From an uncultured Clostridia bacterium (GTDB lineage: Bacteria; Bacillota; Clostridia; Christensenellales; Borkfalkiaceae): DNA of 64,000 nt. Positions 47,256-56,222 of the stretch are shown in pieces. Within the stretch, counting starts at the first letter, position 1; the number at the start of each line of letters is the position of its first letter. The notes beneath the pieces are model-generated. The model ran no database searches, was not told the origin of the DNA, and saw only the letters and a program-made list of their open reading frames with translations. The stretch spans positions 1-64,000 of the forward strand of contig CAKQRD010000003.1 in assembly GCA_934271275.1 (NCBI GenBank), written 5' to 3'. Position numbers and translations under genes: made by a program.

Positions 47256-48734
47256 ATGAATATTCAAGAGATGCCTACAACAAGGAAGGAGAAACCACGG
47301 GTATGTGCGTATGTTCGTGTCAGCACCGATAGCGAAGCACAAGAAGATAGTTTCGCGTTCCAGTCCAACTACTGGCAAAGACGATTCGAAAGTGACGAGT
47401 CCGTAGAGTATATAGGATTATTCTCCGATGAGGGCATTGGCGGTGCATTTATGAAAAAGCGCGATGGACTCAAAAGGATGTTCCAAAAAGTGAGAAATGG
47501 TGAAATCGATAGGATATATACAAAGTCGGTTTCAAGATTCGCTCGGAACAAAGTCGAACTAATGGAAGTAGTCAGAGAGTTCCGAGATTTAGGTGTGGAA
47601 ATCATATTCGAGTCTGAAAACATACATACCCTTGACCCCAAGTGCGGTTTAATTCTCACGGTTATGGCAAGTCTCGCCGAAGAAGAATTAATATCAATGA
47701 GTCAAAACCAAAAGTGGGCGGCACGGAAACGATTCGCAAACGGAAGTGTAGAACTGACGCAAATACTTGGGTATGATATGATTGATGGAAGGTTAGTGAT
47801 AAACGAGAAAGAAGCGGTCATAGTACGAAGAATCTTCGAACTGTACCTGCAAGGCAACTCGTTTATAAGCATATGCCATATTCTCGAAAACGAAGGATAC
47901 ACCCCAATGCATGGCGGACGATGGAGTAAATCGACAATAATGGGTATGTTGCGAAACGAAAAGTACTGCGGCGATAGTCTAATGCAGAAGACATACAGCA
48001 CAATGAAAGTGCAGAAATACAACTACGGGGAACTCCCCAAGTATTATGTCCAAGACAATCACGAACCGATTGTGTCGCGTGAAGACTACCAAAAAGCACA
48101 GGAGATGATGGTGGCACGCAGCAATAAATATCGACCGATGGGGTCACCTACGGCATTATATCCGCTATCAGGAAAACTGATATGCGGAGAGTGCGGAACG
48201 AGTTTCAAAAGAAAAACTTCGGCACACGGAACTCCATATATGTGTATAAAGTGGACATGTCGGAAAAAGGATGTTTATGGGGTAAAGGAATGCGCATCAC
48301 ATGACATCAAAGACGAAGTCGTTACAAGATTGCTGATTGAAGCCTACAACGAAAGCCTTGACGCGAATAATGATGTGAACGGCATAACGGAGCAAGAAGA
48401 GGTCTTGCGAAAACTTATTGCCAACGAGCAAGAACTGCGACAACTACGAGCGAAAGGTTATATCTCCGAAAGTAAATGCCGAGAAGAAACCGATAAAATA
48501 CTTATAAAGATAAAAGAACAGGAAACTCTCATAAAAAATCTACAAACGAGAGATATGGTAAAAGGGAAATATAAGAAATCGGATGAGCTGACGGAACAAA
48601 TGGCGGAGTTCCTTGTAAAGGCAACAGTAAAAGACTGGACGATTACATTCGAGTTCCAAAATGGATATAAGGCAACGAAAGAATATACAAACGGGAGGGC
48701 GGGAAATGTCAATGGAAAACTGTGCAAACACTAA
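47256..48734 (+). CDS. Large serine recombinase 1
   Basis: This protein has 492 residues. The resolvase domain starts with RVCAYVRVSTD, the nucleophile being Ser23, and includes TKSVSRFARN and TVMASLAEEE. A recombinase domain follows (~170-280, RRIFELYLQGNSFISICHILENEG), then a zinc-ribbon domain with paired cysteines (LICGECGTSFKR ... WTCRKK) and a coiled coil. It should integrate or excise the element. GAAAGGAGCG precedes the ATG. It overlaps the second recombinase by 29 bases. Confidence 0.93.
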   Translation: MNIQEMPTTRKEKPRVCAYVRVSTDSEAQEDSFAFQSNYWQRRFESDESVEYIGLFSDEGIGGAFMKKRDGLKRMFQKVRNGEIDRIYTKSVSRFARNKVELMEVVREFRDLGVEIIFESENIHTLDPKCGLILTVMASLAEEELISMSQNQKWAARKRFANGSVELTQILGYDMIDGRLVINEKEAVIVRRIFELYLQGNSFISICHILENEGYTPMHGGRWSKSTIMGMLRNEKYCGDSLMQKTYSTMKVQKYNYGELPKYYVQDNHEPIVSREDYQKAQEMMVARSNKYRPMGSPTALYPLSGKLICGECGTSFKRKTSAHGTPYMCIKWTCRKKDVYGVKECASHDIKDEVVTRLLIEAYNESLDANNDVNGITEQEEVLRKLIANEQELRQLRAKGYISESKCREETDKILIKIKEQETLIKNLQTRDMVKGKYKKSDELTEQMAEFLVKATVKDWTITFEFQNGYKATKEYTNGRAGNVNGKLCKH

Positions 48735-50340
48735 ACCAAAAATTACGATTATACCAGCGAAAACAAGAGTCGAACGGCTTGACCCTATGTCGGTAGCGAT
48801 GGGACAAAAGCCTAAAATACGAGTGGCTGCATATGCACGAGTGTCGACCGACCACGAAGAACAGGAGAGCAGTTACGAGGCACAGGTAGACCACTTCACC
48901 AAGCTCATTGCAAGCCATGATGATTGGACGATGGTTGACATTTATGCCGACCCCGGCTTGAGTGGCAAGAATACCAAGCGAGTGCAGTTCAAACGAATGA
49001 TAAAGGACTGCGAAGACGGAAAGATAGACCTTATAATTACGAAATCGGTCAGCCGATTCGCAAGAAACACACTCGACTGCGTACAGACAGCAAGAAAACT
49101 GAAAGCGGACGGCATCGGAATCATATTCGAGAAGGAAAACCTTGACACGCTACAAGAGCGAAGCGAGTTTGTCTTGACGATTATGGCAAGCCTTGCGGAA
49201 GAAGAAAGCCGGAGCATATCCAATAATATAAGGTGGAGCGTCAAGAAAAAATTCCAAGAGGGTAAGGTGATCCTTAACACGAAACACTTCCTTGGATATA
49301 CGAGAGACAAGAAAGGGACGGTGCTTAAAATAGTGCCAGAAGAGGCAATAACGGTCAGAAGGATATATGCGGAGTTCCTTGACGGTAAAAGTCTGAAAGA
49401 AATCGCTGAAGGACTTGAGCGAGATGGTATAGCATCGCCGTCGGGCAGAGAAACATGGCATCCTTCCACGGTGAAGTCGATACTGCAAAATGAAAAGTAC
49501 AAGGGCGATTGCCACCTGCAAAAAACATACCTTCCAGACTTTCTATCCCCAAGGCGAATTAAAAACGAAGGATTCGCGCAGAGTTGGTATGTGGAAGATA
49601 GCCATGCGGCTATCATATCGAAAGAGACATTCGACATGGTACAGCAAGAGTTCCAAAACAGGCAGTCGCTACGAAGTACAGGTGAAACGGGATGCGGAAA
49701 GTTTTCAGGTAAATATCCGTTCAGCGGAATGATAGTATGCGGCGAATGCGGGGAAACCTACCGAAGACACCAACAGTACAACAAATATAAGAAGTACTAC
49801 ATATGGGTGTGCAAAAGACACGAAAACACAGGAGCGGAATACTGCAAGAGTCGACCTATCAAGGAAGAAGCCCTTGAGAAAGCGTTTGTAAGGGCGCTGA
49901 ACGAACTTATAGGGGACAAGGAACAAATACTCGAAAAACTTCAAAGTGCGACCGTGAGCGAAATAACGGACTCCTGTGCGACAGCGATAAATGAAGTGAA
50001 TGCCGAGATAGAAAAGCTACAAGAGCAGATGATGGAACTGCTGATGAAAAGGAACAACGGAGAGATTACCGATAAAGAATATGAACAGCAAAGTCAGCAG
50101 GTCGGAATGAAAATAGACCAACTGCTTATGAGAAAAGAAGAGATACTGTCCGAGCAAGGAAAAGTCCAACTCGCATCTTACCGAATCGAAGAAGTGACCA
50201 AACTGCTACAGACAGGAAAGATACTTGAAGAGTTCGACCGAGTGATGTTCAAAAGCCTTGTAAGGAAAATCACTGTGCTGTCCAACAAGGAAATCGAAAT
50301 CGAGTTCGAGTGCGGGATAACAGTAAGAGAAACTTTATAA
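48706..50340 (+). CDS. Large serine recombinase 2
   Basis: This protein has 544 residues from the ATG at 48706 (GGGAGGGCGGG just before). RVAAYARVSTD holds the nucleophile Ser47; LIITKSVSRFARN and TIMASLAEEE follow, then the recombinase domain (RRIYAEFLDGKSLKEIAEGLERDG), zinc ribbon (MIVCGECGETYRR ... WVCKRH) and a long coiled coil (~400-500). The N-terminal ~38 residues ahead of the catalytic domain are extra compared with recombinase 1. Both have a complete catalytic set, so they may act as a pair. Confidence 0.93.
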   Translation: MSMENCANTKPKITIIPAKTRVERLDPMSVAMGQKPKIRVAAYARVSTDHEEQESSYEAQVDHFTKLIASHDDWTMVDIYADPGLSGKNTKRVQFKRMIKDCEDGKIDLIITKSVSRFARNTLDCVQTARKLKADGIGIIFEKENLDTLQERSEFVLTIMASLAEEESRSISNNIRWSVKKKFQEGKVILNTKHFLGYTRDKKGTVLKIVPEEAITVRRIYAEFLDGKSLKEIAEGLERDGIASPSGRETWHPSTVKSILQNEKYKGDCHLQKTYLPDFLSPRRIKNEGFAQSWYVEDSHAAIISKETFDMVQQEFQNRQSLRSTGETGCGKFSGKYPFSGMIVCGECGETYRRHQQYNKYKKYYIWVCKRHENTGAEYCKSRPIKEEALEKAFVRALNELIGDKEQILEKLQSATVSEITDSCATAINEVNAEIEKLQEQMMELLMKRNNGEITDKEYEQQSQQVGMKIDQLLMRKEEILSEQGKVQLASYRIEEVTKLLQTGKILEEFDRVMFKSLVRKITVLSNKEIEIEFECGITVRETL

Positions 50341-50346
50341 GCAAAC

Positions 50347-50386
50347 GACCGACTGCGTTCATAAGAGTGCGGTCGGTCATTTTTTC
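50347..50386 (+). terminator. Terminator after the recombinases
   Basis: GACCGAC (50347-50353) pairs with GTCGGTC (50372-50378), followed by ATTTTTTC. The right end of the element probably lies between here and the tRNA at 50617. Confidence 0.75.
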
Positions 50387-50563
50387 GTTGATTAAGACAG
50401 AAGAAATCATACGCTCCTTATCGTGCAAAAATCCTTTTTGTGCAATCGTTAAAGGTTTGAGATTTTCCAAAGCGAGTGAAGAACAAATCCCCACGGCGAT
50501 GAGCGAAGAAACAACAAAAAGGGTAAATTACCACAAAAACGGCAATTTACCCCTGTTTTGCAT
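50387..50563. other. Non-coding region between the prophage end and tRNA-Ser
   Basis: No gene seen. A hairpin GGGTAAATT/AATTTACCC lies at 50521-50551, with a T run on the minus strand; it may be a second minus-strand terminator. Attachment site attR is expected in or near this stretch but cannot be identified without the left junction. Confidence 0.4.
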
Positions 50564-50613
50564 AGAAAAAGACACACGCGTCGGAGTTTTGTACGCTCCT
50601 TTTGCGTGTGTCT
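50564..50613 (-). terminator. Terminator of the tRNA-Ser gene
   Basis: On the minus strand AAGACACACGC pairs with GCGTGTGTCTT (outer 11 pairs) with an inner GGAGC/GCTCC-like part, and TTTTTCTATG follows. Confidence 0.65.
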
Positions 50614-50616
50614 TGA

Positions 50617-50704
50617 TGGCGGAGAGGAGAGGATTCGAACCTCCGATACCTTTCGGTATACTCGCTTTCCAAGCGGGCACATTAGACCTCTCTGACACCT
50701 CTCC
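50617..50704 (-). tRNA. tRNA-Ser (GGA anticodon)
   Basis: On the minus strand GGAGAGG starts the acceptor stem at 50704 and CCTCTCC-G ends it at 50620, with CCA encoded at 50617-50619. The anticodon loop reads CTTGGAAAG (anticodon GGA), the T arm GGTTCGAATCC, and a long variable arm (TATACC-GAAA-GGTAT) marks a serine tRNA. Its 3' end faces the prophage. Confidence 0.97.
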
Positions 50705-50863
50705 GTCCTCAAAGGTCGTCCTATATTCTAATATATTTTTAAATAAATTGCAACTTAATTTCAGCACTATTTTAAAAATATTTTTTATTTTTTTCGCTCG
50801 TTTAGCTATGCTTTTTTCTTTTTAAATTGTATAATAATAACATAACCGAATAATAGTTTTATG

Positions 50864-50900
50864 AGACGCTTTTCGTTGTGTTCCGAAAAGGCGTCTTTTT
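50864..50900 (+). terminator. Terminator-like hairpin upstream of nrdD
   Basis: AGACGC-TTTTCG pairs with CGAAAA-GCGTCT with one bulge, followed by a T run. No gene ends just before it, so it may belong to an unrecognised small transcript. Confidence 0.6.
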
Positions 50901-50909
50901 ATATGAAAA

Positions 50910-50925
50910 ACACAAGATATTGTGT
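50910..50925 (+). promoter_or_regulatory. Probable NrdR box
   Basis: ACACAAGATATTGTGT is a 16-base palindrome close to the NrdR-box consensus, lying 38 bases before the -35 box of nrdD. NrdR represses ribonucleotide reductase genes when dATP is plentiful. A clear second box is not seen. Confidence 0.65.
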
Positions 50926-50962
50926 CTCGCTAAAAATTTAAAAACAAAATGTAGATAAAAAC

Positions 50963-50991
50963 TTGACAACTCAATTTATAAATGGTATAGT
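50963..50991 (+). promoter_or_regulatory. Sigma-A promoter of nrdD-trxB
   Basis: TTGACA (50963-50968) and TATAGT (50986-50991) are 17 bases apart; ATG follows at 51029 behind GGGAGG. Confidence 0.8.
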
Positions 50992-51028
50992 AATAAGGCT
51001 TAAACGAAAACGGTTTGGGAGGTAGAAA

Positions 51029-53398
51029 ATGTTTCAGGTAAGAAAGAGAGACGGAAGCCTTGTAGAGTTTGATATGTCAAAAATCACGACGGCGATTTCC
51101 AAGGCGTTCAACGCGCAGGGTGTAAATTATACTGCTGATATTCTTAATATGCTCACGCTTCGCGTTACTGCCGATTTTTCCAAAAAAATCAAGGACAACG
51201 TTATAAACGTAGAGGATATTCAGGATAGCGCGGAAGTCGTGCTTATTCAGGCGGGATACGTAGATATAGCGAAAAGCTATATTTTATACCGTAAACAGCA
51301 CGAAAACGTAAGAAATATCAAGGAAACTCTCGTAGATTACAAGAAAATCGTAGACAGTTATCTTAAAGTGGCGGACTGGCGCGTGAAGGAAAACTCCACG
51401 GTTACTTATTCCGTCGGCGGACTTATTTTGTCCAACTCCGGCGCGGTTACCGCAAATTACTGGCTTTCCGAAGTTTACGATCGGGAAATAGGCGACGCGC
51501 ACAGAAACGCGGATATACATATCCACGACCTTTCTATGCTTACCGGTTATTGCGCGGGGTGGTCGCTCCGTCAGCTCATTAAAGAAGGACTCGGCGGCGT
51601 TCCCGGAAAGATAACTTCTTCTCCCGCAAGCCACCTTTCCACGCTCTGCAACCAGATGGTGAACTTCCTCGGCATAATGCAGAACGAATGGGCGGGCGCG
51701 CAGGCGTTCTCTTCGTTCGATACTTATCTTGCTCCGTTCGTTAAGGCTGACAACCTTTCGTATAAAGAGGTTAAGCAGTGCATACAGTCCTTTATTTACG
51801 GCGTAAACACTCCGTCGCGTTGGGGTACGCAGTCGCCGTTTACCAACGTCACGCTCGACTGGGTAGTGCCTAACGACCTTGCGGAAATGAACGCTTTGGT
51901 CGGCGGTAAAGAAATGGACTTCAAATATAAAGATTGCGTAAAAGAAATGGCGATGGTCAATAAGGCGTTCATCGAGATAATGATCGAGGGCGACGCCAAC
52001 GGCAGAGGCTTTCAGTACCCGATACCGACCTATTCGATAACCCGCGATTTCGACTGGTCGGAAACGGAAAACAATAAACTTCTTTTCGAGATGACTGCGA
52101 AATACGGCACGCCGTACTTCTCAAACTATATAAACTCGGATATGGAGCCTTCGGACGTACGTTCTATGTGCTGCCGTCTGCGCCTTGATCTGAGAGAGCT
52201 GAGAAAGAAATCCGGCGGCTTCTTCGGGAGCGGCGAAAGCACGGGTTCTGTCGGCGTCGTTACCATCAATATGCCGAGAATCGCGTATCTTTCCGCAACC
52301 GAAGAGGAATTTTACGAACGTCTCACGCACCTTATGGATATTTCCGCAAGGAGCTTAAAAGTCAAGAGGGATACCATAACAAAGCTTCTTGACGCGGGAC
52401 TTTATCCTTATACAAAGAGATATCTGGGAACGTTTGCAAACCATTTCTCTACGATAGGACTCGTCGGAATGAACGAAGCCTGTCTCAATGCGAAATGGAT
52501 TAAAAAAGATCTTACCGCACCCGAATCTCAACAGTTCACGAAAGACGTTCTTAACTTTATGAGAAACAAGCTTTCCGATTATCAGGAGCTTTACGGCGAT
52601 CTCTACAATCTTGAAGCGACGCCTGCGGAATCTACTTCTTTCCGTCTCGCAAAACACGATAAGAAGAGATACCCCGATATCATCACCGCTTCGGATTGCG
52701 ACAAAACGCCTTACTATACCAACAGCTCGCACCTTCCCGTGGGCTTTACGGACGATATATTCAGCGCGCTCGATATTCAGGACGATTTGCAGACTCTGTA
52801 TACCTCCGGCACGGTATTCCACGCCTTCCTCGGACAGAAGCTTCCCGATTGGAAAGCCGCGGCGAGTCTTGTTAGAAAAATTGCGGAAAATTATAAATTA
52901 CCGTACTATACGATGTCGCCGACGTATTCCGTATGTGCCGATCACGGATATATCCCCGGAGAGGTTTATAAATGTCCCGTCTGCGGAAAGACTACCGAGG
53001 TGTACAGCCGTATAACGGGATACTACCGTCCGATACAGAACTGGAACGACGGTAAGCGTGCGGAGTTTGCGGACAGAAAAGTTTACGACGTAGAAAATTC
53101 TCATTTCCACGCGCATACAAACAATCATAATTGCGAAACGCACGAAACAGCCGCGGATACTACGCTTACCCGACCGCTGCTCTTTACGAGAAACGGTTGT
53201 CCGAACTGCAAAACGAGCAAAATGATGCTCGATAAAGCCGGCATAGCGTACGACGTTATCAATGCGGAAGAGGATAAAGATACCACTCTTAAATACGGCG
53301 TTAAAAAAGCTCCGACTCTTTTAGTTCCCACGGAGAACGGAATAGAATCTTACGATAACGCCAGCGAAATAAGAAAATATATAGAGAGTAAAAACTAA
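51029..53398 (+). CDS. nrdD: Anaerobic ribonucleoside-triphosphate reductase with C-terminal glutaredoxin-like domain
   Basis: This class III reductase has 789 residues and makes dNTPs without oxygen. It has an N-terminal ATP-cone (VRKRDGSLVEFDMSKITTAI), the catalytic barrel, a zinc site (CPVCGK, with CADHGY before it), and the glycyl-radical region RITGYYRPIQNWNDGK. From ~residue 710 a thioredoxin/glutaredoxin fold follows (FTRNGCPNCKTSKMMLDKAGI ... KKAPTLLVP), which is not part of standard NrdD. The next gene is thioredoxin reductase, so electrons may flow TrxB to this domain to NrdD instead of formate. NrdG is not in the window. Confidence 0.93.
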   Translation: MFQVRKRDGSLVEFDMSKITTAISKAFNAQGVNYTADILNMLTLRVTADFSKKIKDNVINVEDIQDSAEVVLIQAGYVDIAKSYILYRKQHENVRNIKETLVDYKKIVDSYLKVADWRVKENSTVTYSVGGLILSNSGAVTANYWLSEVYDREIGDAHRNADIHIHDLSMLTGYCAGWSLRQLIKEGLGGVPGKITSSPASHLSTLCNQMVNFLGIMQNEWAGAQAFSSFDTYLAPFVKADNLSYKEVKQCIQSFIYGVNTPSRWGTQSPFTNVTLDWVVPNDLAEMNALVGGKEMDFKYKDCVKEMAMVNKAFIEIMIEGDANGRGFQYPIPTYSITRDFDWSETENNKLLFEMTAKYGTPYFSNYINSDMEPSDVRSMCCRLRLDLRELRKKSGGFFGSGESTGSVGVVTINMPRIAYLSATEEEFYERLTHLMDISARSLKVKRDTITKLLDAGLYPYTKRYLGTFANHFSTIGLVGMNEACLNAKWIKKDLTAPESQQFTKDVLNFMRNKLSDYQELYGDLYNLEATPAESTSFRLAKHDKKRYPDIITASDCDKTPYYTNSSHLPVGFTDDIFSALDIQDDLQTLYTSGTVFHAFLGQKLPDWKAAASLVRKIAENYKLPYYTMSPTYSVCADHGYIPGEVYKCPVCGKTTEVYSRITGYYRPIQNWNDGKRAEFADRKVYDVENSHFHAHTNNHNCETHETAADTTLTRPLLFTRNGCPNCKTSKMMLDKAGIAYDVINAEEDKDTTLKYGVKKAPTLLVPTENGIESYDNASEIRKYIESKN

Positions 53399-54315
53399 TG
53401 TACGATATAATCGTTATAGGCGGCGGCGCGGCGGGAATGACTTCCGCGCTTTACGCTTTAAGAAACAGTAAAACGGTTCTTGTTTTGGAGAGCGAGAGCC
53501 TCGGCGGGCAGATAGCGACTTCTCCGAGACTTGAAAACTTCCCTTCGATAAAAGCGATAAGCGGCGAGCAATTCGCGGATAATCTTTTCGAGCAGATAAC
53601 CGCAATGGGTGCGGATTTCGAGATAGAGAAAGCGGTCGGCGTGGAAAAGCTTGCAGAAGGGTATTTCAAAGTCAAGACCGAATATCACGAGTACGAGGGT
53701 AAATCGGTTATTATAGCGGCGGGAGTAAAGCACAAGCATCTGAGAACGAAATCGGGAAGAGACGATCTCGTGGGACACGGCGTGTATTATTGCGCTATCT
53801 GCGACGGGGCGTTTTATAAAGGTAAAGAAGTTGCCGTTATCGGCGACGCGAATACCGCGCTTCAATACGCTCTGCTTCTCGCAAGCTATTGTAAAAAGGT
53901 GTACGTTTATACGCTGTTCGATAAATTTTTCGGCGATAAGGGACTTGTGAAGGCTCTTCGTTCAAAGGAGAACATAGAAGTCCGCCCGAATACGAGCGTA
54001 ACCGATTTTATCGGAGACAAAGAGCTTACCGCGATAGAGTATAAGGATAAAGAAGGAAACGTTTGTCGTCACGAAATACCCGCGGTGTTCGTGGCGATAG
54101 GACAGATTCCCGATAACAAAGCGTTTGAAAATCTCGTTGATCTCGATAAAGACGGATATATCGTTTCCGACGAAACCTGCAAGACCAAGACCGACGGCTT
54201 GTTCGTTGCGGGCGATTGCCGCACGAAAGCCGTAAGACAGGTCGTTACCGCGGTTGCGGACGGCGGAGTTGCGGCGACGAACGCTTGTCTCTATTTAGAG
54301 GCTTTGGAAGATTAA
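53398..54315 (+). CDS. trxB: Thioredoxin reductase
   Basis: This flavoprotein has 305 residues: FAD-binding IGGGAAGMTSALYA at the N-terminus, the redox pair CAICD (~136-140), the NAD(P)H-binding VIGDANTALQYALLL, and the distal FAD motif GLFVAGDCRTKAVRQVVTAVADG. It starts on the stop codon of nrdD (TAATG), so the two are coupled. The NADPH motif GDANTALQ lacks the usual G-G-x-S-A, which may mean a different electron donor such as ferredoxin. Confidence 0.92.
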   Translation: MYDIIVIGGGAAGMTSALYALRNSKTVLVLESESLGGQIATSPRLENFPSIKAISGEQFADNLFEQITAMGADFEIEKAVGVEKLAEGYFKVKTEYHEYEGKSVIIAAGVKHKHLRTKSGRDDLVGHGVYYCAICDGAFYKGKEVAVIGDANTALQYALLLASYCKKVYVYTLFDKFFGDKGLVKALRSKENIEVRPNTSVTDFIGDKELTAIEYKDKEGNVCRHEIPAVFVAIGQIPDNKAFENLVDLDKDGYIVSDETCKTKTDGLFVAGDCRTKAVRQVVTAVADGGVAATNACLYLEALED

Positions 54316-54344
54316 AAACTCTTTTTTGTTACAAAAACGTAAAG

Positions 54345-54380
54345 ACGGCGAAGGCGCGGAAAGTGCTTTTCGTCGTTTTT
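54345..54380 (+). terminator. Terminator of nrdD-trxB
   Basis: ACGGCGAA (54345-54352) pairs with TTCGTCGT (one G-U), followed by TTTTCG and further T. The rest of the gap up to 54521 shows nothing else. Confidence 0.5.
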
Positions 54381-54521
54381 CGTGTTTTTGAAGTAATTTC
54401 GCCGCCAAAATTATAGCAAAAATGTAATTTATTGCGTAAAACGCGGATTAAAAGTGCGTTTTTTCGGGTAAAATAAAACGATTAGAAGAACAGAAGGTTT
54501 TCTGAAATATAAGAAAAGCCG

Positions 54522-54572
54522 TTGACAGCGAGTTAAAAGTATAGTAAAATAAAAATAGTGCAACGTATTGCA
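54522..54572 (+). promoter_or_regulatory. Promoter and operator of the MarR gene
   Basis: TTGACA (54522-54527), 17 bases, TAAAAT (54545-54550). TGCAACGTATTGCA at 54559-54572 is a 14-base palindrome just after the start point, the usual place of an autoregulatory MarR operator. Confidence 0.7.
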
Positions 54573-54610
54573 TAAATAAGTCGGAATTAAAAGAAAAGCA
54601 GAGGACGCGA

Positions 54611-55045
54611 ATGAGGACGGGCAAAGAACACTACGTTATAGGGGCTATTTCTTTAATCAGCAACGAACTGAACAATCTCGGCGGCGTGCTTAAAGGAATC
54701 ACTTTCAAGCAATGGTTTTTGCTTCTGATGATGTCCAAAATGGAACGCGGAAAAAAGAGCGTGAACGAGATTGCGGAGTTTGCGGGCAGTTCTCGGCAGA
54801 ACGTTAAAAAGATGCTGACGGGGCTGAAAGAAAAGGGATTCGTTACGGTAGAAAAGTCGGAGAGCGACGGCAGAGCGTTGTCTGTGGATCTTACCGAAAA
54901 AGCCTATAAATTCTTTTTTGAAACGGAAGGAATCGTCGCGAGTGAAACGCGCGCGCTTTTCGAGGGATTTTCGGATCAGGAACTTGACGTTTTTATCTCG
55001 CTTCTTAAAAAGCTTATCGACGGAATAGAGAGTTACGGAGAGTGA
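54611..55045 (+). CDS. MarR-family transcriptional regulator
   Basis: This protein has 144 residues with a winged helix (EIAEFAGSSRQNVKKMLTGLKEKGFVTVEKSESDGRALSVDLTEKA). The D-G-R-A wing and dimerising terminal helices are typical. Small-molecule ligand unknown. It probably controls itself and the following membrane-protein gene. Confidence 0.9.
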   Translation: MRTGKEHYVIGAISLISNELNNLGGVLKGITFKQWFLLLMMSKMERGKKSVNEIAEFAGSSRQNVKKMLTGLKEKGFVTVEKSESDGRALSVDLTEKAYKFFFETEGIVASETRALFEGFSDQELDVFISLLKKLIDGIESYGE

Positions 55046-55155
55046 AAATAAATTCGATATATGCAAAAAACAATATAAAAAACGATTTTAAACGCTGCAA
55101 GAAAAACGTACAAAAAATCGTGAAATAAAAAACAACAAGGGAGGACGAACAAAAA

Positions 55156-55587
55156 ATGAAAAAGGTGAATTTTTCAAAATGGAAAGGCGTATTCGTGTGG
55201 CTTTGCGGGGCTATGAGTTTCGTGGCGTTTGCGATAGTCGGCGGTTACGCGCTTGTTAAAGAAGAGGATGAAAGCGTAAAAAAGACCGCGAAAACAGCGC
55301 TATTCGTAACGCTCGTATTCGCGGCGATAAAAGCGGTGCTGGCTCTTTTCGGATATATCGGCGGAATGTTTAACGGCTATTACTCTTCCGTGCCGTGGAA
55401 AATCTGCGATATTTTGGAAAGACTTGTAAACATCGCAAGGCTTTGCGTATACGCGTTCTTTATAGTGATGACGTTTTTCTCCAAACAAACGCCCGATATT
55501 TTAGAGGAATGCTCTGCGGAGAGCAAGTCGGGTAAAGAAAATAAGAGCGATAAAGAAGAAAAAAACGAAGAAACAAAATCGGAGTAA
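55156..55587 (+). CDS. Membrane protein of unknown function (DUF4870-like)
   Basis: This protein has 143 residues with three hydrophobic helices (~12-32, ~45-68, ~85-110) and a hydrophilic K/E/S tail. The layout resembles DUF4870/Tic20-type small membrane proteins, but the match is not firm. AAGGGAGGACG precedes the ATG. A MarR gene stands just upstream. Confidence 0.65.
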   Translation: MKKVNFSKWKGVFVWLCGAMSFVAFAIVGGYALVKEEDESVKKTAKTALFVTLVFAAIKAVLALFGYIGGMFNGYYSSVPWKICDILERLVNIARLCVYAFFIVMTFFSKQTPDILEECSAESKSGKENKSDKEEKNEETKSE

Positions 55588-55668
55588 CAGAGGAAAGGAA
55601 ACCGTTATCAAAGGCGGCTTCCTTTCGGTTTTTATGCGTCGTTATATAAGGTTTTACTACAGGATAAA

Positions 55669-56031
55669 ATGAAAAAGTGGTATAACGAAGAATACAAATT
55701 CGAGATAGAAGTGATAGGCTATCTTCGCGGCGACAAGACGGAAAATTATTGCAGAAACGGCGAGGAAACAGGCGACAAATACGAATGTACTTACGGAACG
55801 CCCGTAAACGGGCAGGGCTACGGAATATGCTCCAAAACCATGACCGCGCTTTTCCCGATAATGGAAGCGGTGCGCGCGGGCGGCGACCTGACGAATATCG
55901 GCGGCGAGGGTAAATACACTAAAACCGTCGTATGTCCCGACGGTTGTGTGATATTTCGGTTGACGGCGACGCCGCTCGGAAACGAGAACTTTTTTAAAGG
56001 AAAATTTTACGAAACGAAGGACGGGGAATAA
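55669..56031 (+). CDS. TIGR04076-like small protein
   Basis: This protein has 120 residues, with ICSKTMTALFPIMEAVRAGGDL in the middle and VVCPDGCVIFRLTATPLG near the end, the pattern of TIGR04076 proteins of anaerobes. The function of that family is unknown. No strong ribosome binding site is seen (ACAGGATAAA). Confidence 0.7.
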   Translation: MKKWYNEEYKFEIEVIGYLRGDKTENYCRNGEETGDKYECTYGTPVNGQGYGICSKTMTALFPIMEAVRAGGDLTNIGGEGKYTKTVVCPDGCVIFRLTATPLGNENFFKGKFYETKDGE

Positions 56032-56032
56032 T

Positions 56033-56110
56033 AGCGAGTATACTCGTTTTCAGCGGAAGCCCGAAAAAAGATAATGGCAAACGTTATGCGTATGATGTAA
56101 GCCGGAATCA
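56033..56110 (+). pseudogene. Possible fragment of a flavodoxin-like FMN reductase gene
   Basis: Just after the preceding stop the frame reads I-A-S-I-L-V-F-S-G-S-P-K-K-D-N-G-K, like the N-terminus of NADPH-dependent FMN reductases (ILVFSGSPRK). It has no start codon and loses similarity after ~20 residues, so it is probably a decayed remnant. Confidence 0.4.
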
Positions 56111-56120
56111 AAAAATCGTA

Positions 56121-56160
56121 AAAACATCCGCGGCGTGGAATTTCCACGCCGCGGATGTTT
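56121..56160. terminator. Perfect 18-bp palindrome, bidirectional terminator
   Basis: AAACATCCGCGGCGTGGAA pairs with its exact complement at 56142-56160 and ends in TTT on both strands. It lies between the convergent TIGR04076 and TSCPD genes. Confidence 0.8.
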
Positions 56161-56222
56161 CAACACCAAAATAAATGTCAACGACAGCTTATGACAAGTC
56201 GTATTAACGTATTAAATAGTCG

